Shown piece after piece: positions 30,359 through 32,250 of a DNA stretch of 32,250 nt; the first letter of the stretch is position 1; each line of letters begins with the position of its first letter. Under the pieces are notes generated by a model. It searched no databases, was not told the DNA's origin, and worked only from the letters and a program-made list of their open reading frames with translations. The stretch covers positions 1 through 32,250 of the forward strand of contig NZ_LATD01000072.1 of NCBI RefSeq assembly GCF_000981895.1. Direction: 5' to 3'. The DNA comes from Streptomyces odonnellii (GTDB lineage Bacteria > Actinomycetota > Actinomycetes > Streptomycetales > Streptomycetaceae). The translations under genes and the position numbers were made by a program.

Positions 30359-30625
30359 CGTGTCCCTCCCGTAGGGGTTGACCGTACCGCCGGGCTGTCT
30401 CCGGAAGCCTGCCCAGTGTTTCACCACGGCCGAACCAGGCCATAACAGTTCGGCAGCTTCGCATAGCGTCCCCGCCTTCTCGGGGCGGAAACAGCGGCGA
30501 CCGGCATCCGCTCGGACTGCGAAGGTAAGTAACCTGGCATCCGGCTGTCCAACCGCCCCGGTCCGCCCGGCAGGGGCGGTGCGGCGAAGGTACTACCACC
30601 GGGCACCTGGAGGGGCGGGCCGATC
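30359..30625. other. Divergent promoter region osaA-osaC
   Basis: A 267-bp gap between the divergent osaA and osaC genes. The osaA ribosome binding site (30364-30370, minus) and a possible osaA -10, TACGGT (30386-30381, minus), lie at one end. A GGAGGGG ribosome binding site for osaC (30609-30615) lies at the other. I could not find a clear sigma-B-type promoter for osaC. Confidence 0.5.
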
Positions 30626-32250
30626 ATGGCAGAGCCGGGCGTCGAAACGCGTACGAGGAGTTCCGTGATCACCGCGCGGGCGGCGGCCAGCTTCGACCCC
30701 GTCGGACGGTCCGTGGCGACCGCGCGCGCTTTCGTACGCGACACGCTCCAGGGCTGGGGCCACTCCGATGTCGTCGATGACGCCGTCGTCCTGACCAGCG
30801 AACTCGTCACCAATGCGGTCATCCACGCCGGCACCTCGGCGGAGGTGCTGTGCCTGCGCATGGAGGACGGCGTCCGCGTCGAGGTGGCCGACCGCTACCC
30901 CGAGCGCGAGATTCCCATCCAGGGCACCCGGCGGTCCTTCGCCAACGCCGACCGCGAGAACGGCAGGGGGCTGCTGCTCTGTGCCGCCCTCGCCTCACGC
31001 TGGGGTGTCGAATACACGCCGACGTACAAGCAGGTCTGGTTCCAGCTCGACCTTCCCGAGCGCCCCGTCGGCACCCGCCTGGCCGGACCGGTCCTCCCGA
31101 CCAGCCTGCTTCCGGTCGCCGACGAACGCGTACGGGTCGCCGTCGTCCAGATCGACCGTGGCGCCGCCATCGTGAGCTGGAACGAAGACGCAGAACATAT
31201 TTTCGGGTACGCGGCCGATCAGGTAATCGGCAAGCCGCTGCCCGACATCGCCGCCTGGCCGCACACCCCCGGCCTCGGCAGCGGCATCGCGGAAGCACTC
31301 CAGCTCTCCCGCTGGGAGGGCAGCTACGGGATCCGCAGCGCCGACGGCCGGGTCGTCCCCGTCTACGCGTCCCACCTCCGGGTCCGCGACACCCATGGCG
31401 AGCCGTCCACCGTCTGTCTCCTCGTGCGCAACCACGAGCGCGCCGTCATCCAGACCGCACTGCGCGGCTCCGTGAGCGACACGGGCGCCGAGAACCGCGC
31501 CATGGACCCCTTCGAGGTCTTCATCGGCTCCCCCGCCCCCGACGATCTCGACGGACTCCTCCAGCGCACGGTCGAACGCGCCCGCGACATGCTCGACGGG
31601 GACTCGGCCTTCCTGCTGCTCGCCACGGACGACGAGACGGAGCTGGAGGTACGGGCCTCCACCGGCCTCCCCTCCGCCCGCCAGCGCTTCGCACGCGTCC
31701 CCGTGGAGGCCGGAACCGGACGGTACGGCTCCGCCAGGATGCCCGCCGTCCACGACGACCTCACGGCCGTCCCCGGCGCCGTCCCGCTCCTCAACGACAC
31801 CGGTATGCGCTCCGTCGTCACCGTCCCCCTCAAGGTGGAGGGCCGGCTCACCGGCTCCCTCGGGGTCGCCGCGGAAGGCCCGGGCCGCTACTCCAACGAA
31901 GAGGCGCTGCGCCTCCAGTTCGCCGCGGACCGTATTGCCCTGGCCGTCGAGTCCGCCCGCCTCGGCGAACTCGAACGCCTCCGGCGCGGCTCGCTCTCGT
32001 TCCTCGTCGAGGCCTCCGATCTGCTCGCCGGAACGCTCGACCGCGACCAGACCCTGGCCCTCATGGCGCAGATGACCGTCCCCACCCTCGCCACCTGGTG
32101 CGCCGTCTACACCATCGCCGACCAGTCCTCCGACCCGTACCTCTCGTACGTACTCCACGAGGACGAGGAACGCATCGACGGTCTCAAGGCCCTTCTCTCC
32201 AAGATCGACCCGCCGGATCCCGTTCCCACCCCCGGCGCCCGTATCTGGAC
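30626..32250 (+). CDS. osaC: OsaC-like multi-domain regulator, cut by the window edge
   Basis: The frame is open from ATG at 30626 to the end of the window (541 codons seen). Order: an RsbW-type HATPase (about 15-145) with the N box ELVTNAVIHAG (59-69) and NGRGLLL (112-118), a PAS domain (about 165-275, VSWNEDAEHIFGYAADQVIGKPL), a GAF domain (about 310-450) and the beginning of a second sensor domain (about 455 on). This matches OsaC of S. coelicolor (SCO5747), which modulates sigma-B after osmotic stress and ends in a PP2C phosphatase; that domain would lie outside the window. GGAGGGG lies ten bases before the ATG. The gene is divergent from osaA, and the group works in osmotic stress signalling. 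Confidence 0.9.
   Translation, partial: MAEPGVETRTRSSVITARAAASFDPVGRSVATARAFVRDTLQGWGHSDVVDDAVVLTSELVTNAVIHAGTSAEVLCLRMEDGVRVEVADRYPEREIPIQGTRRSFANADRENGRGLLLCAALASRWGVEYTPTYKQVWFQLDLPERPVGTRLAGPVLPTSLLPVADERVRVAVVQIDRGAAIVSWNEDAEHIFGYAADQVIGKPLPDIAAWPHTPGLGSGIAEALQLSRWEGSYGIRSADGRVVPVYASHLRVRDTHGEPSTVCLLVRNHERAVIQTALRGSVSDTGAENRAMDPFEVFIGSPAPDDLDGLLQRTVERARDMLDGDSAFLLLATDDETELEVRASTGLPSARQRFARVPVEAGTGRYGSARMPAVHDDLTAVPGAVPLLNDTGMRSVVTVPLKVEGRLTGSLGVAAEGPGRYSNEEALRLQFAADRIALAVESARLGELERLRRGSLSFLVEASDLLAGTLDRDQTLALMAQMTVPTLATWCAVYTIADQSSDPYLSYVLHEDEERIDGLKALLSKIDPPDPVPTPGARIW

Overview
The window is very GC-rich, with 4-bp start/stop overlaps, many GTG starts, and a gene order (osaC, osaA/osaB, ftsK, rodZ-like, rimO, pgsA, cinA, clgR, dps, nei, lhr, recA, recX) that I know from Streptomyces chromosomes (the SCO5747-SCO5772 neighbourhood of S. 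coelicolor, read in reverse). It is almost certainly core chromosome of a Streptomyces or close relative. No tRNA, rRNA, CRISPR array, IS element or prophage is visible.

Layout. 1-981: a cysteine dioxygenase-type cupin and an overlapping rhodanese; the first 97 bp form a near-perfect hairpin that looks like a contig-end fold-back. 982-1326: non-coding, with a dispersed palindromic repeat. 1327-4922: recX, recA, an AI-2E-family membrane protein and a DUF3046 protein, all on the minus strand. 5001-5951: an alpha/alpha-toroid protein of unknown role. 5982-9473: azlD, azlC, a LysR gene without its N-terminus, an aldo/keto reductase without its first half, and an AraC regulator. The LysR and reductase remnants meet head to head at 8072/8073, as if one deletion removed both 5' ends and the promoter between them. 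9606-15101: the helicase lhr and the endonuclease VIII-type glycosylase nei. 15131-16561: a small membrane protein, a second copy of the palindromic repeat, dps and clgR. 16671-19569: the overlapping operon rimO-pgsA-cinA. 19619-23717: a RodZ-like membrane HTH protein and the FtsK/SpoIIIE translocase. 23884-32250: the osmoadaptation cluster osaB, osaA and, divergently, the start of osaC.

How the genes work together. One theme is genome maintenance: RecA with its modulator RecX, Lhr with Nei, Dps, FtsK, and ClgR as a stress regulator of proteolysis. The recA leader holds two DNA-damage promoters, a distal one with a LexA box and a proximal one matching the RecA-NDp/PafBC motif (TTGTCAGTG-N8-TAGCGT). 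The lhr promoter carries a similar motif whose predicted start point is the ATG itself. Both PafBC-type promoters have the same 13-base sequence, TTRTCCACAGGCC, a short distance upstream; I know of no description of it and consider it the most interesting regulatory signal here. The second theme is stress signalling: OsaA is a soluble hybrid kinase with ten exact 276-bp HAMP repeats, OsaB a receiver with a coiled coil but no DNA-binding domain, and OsaC a multi-domain RsbW/PAS/GAF regulator cut by the window edge.

Several genes (DUF3046, the toroid gene, lhr, rimO, ftsK) have a -10-like hexamer 6-8 bases before an ATG and no clear ribosome binding site, suggesting leaderless mRNAs.
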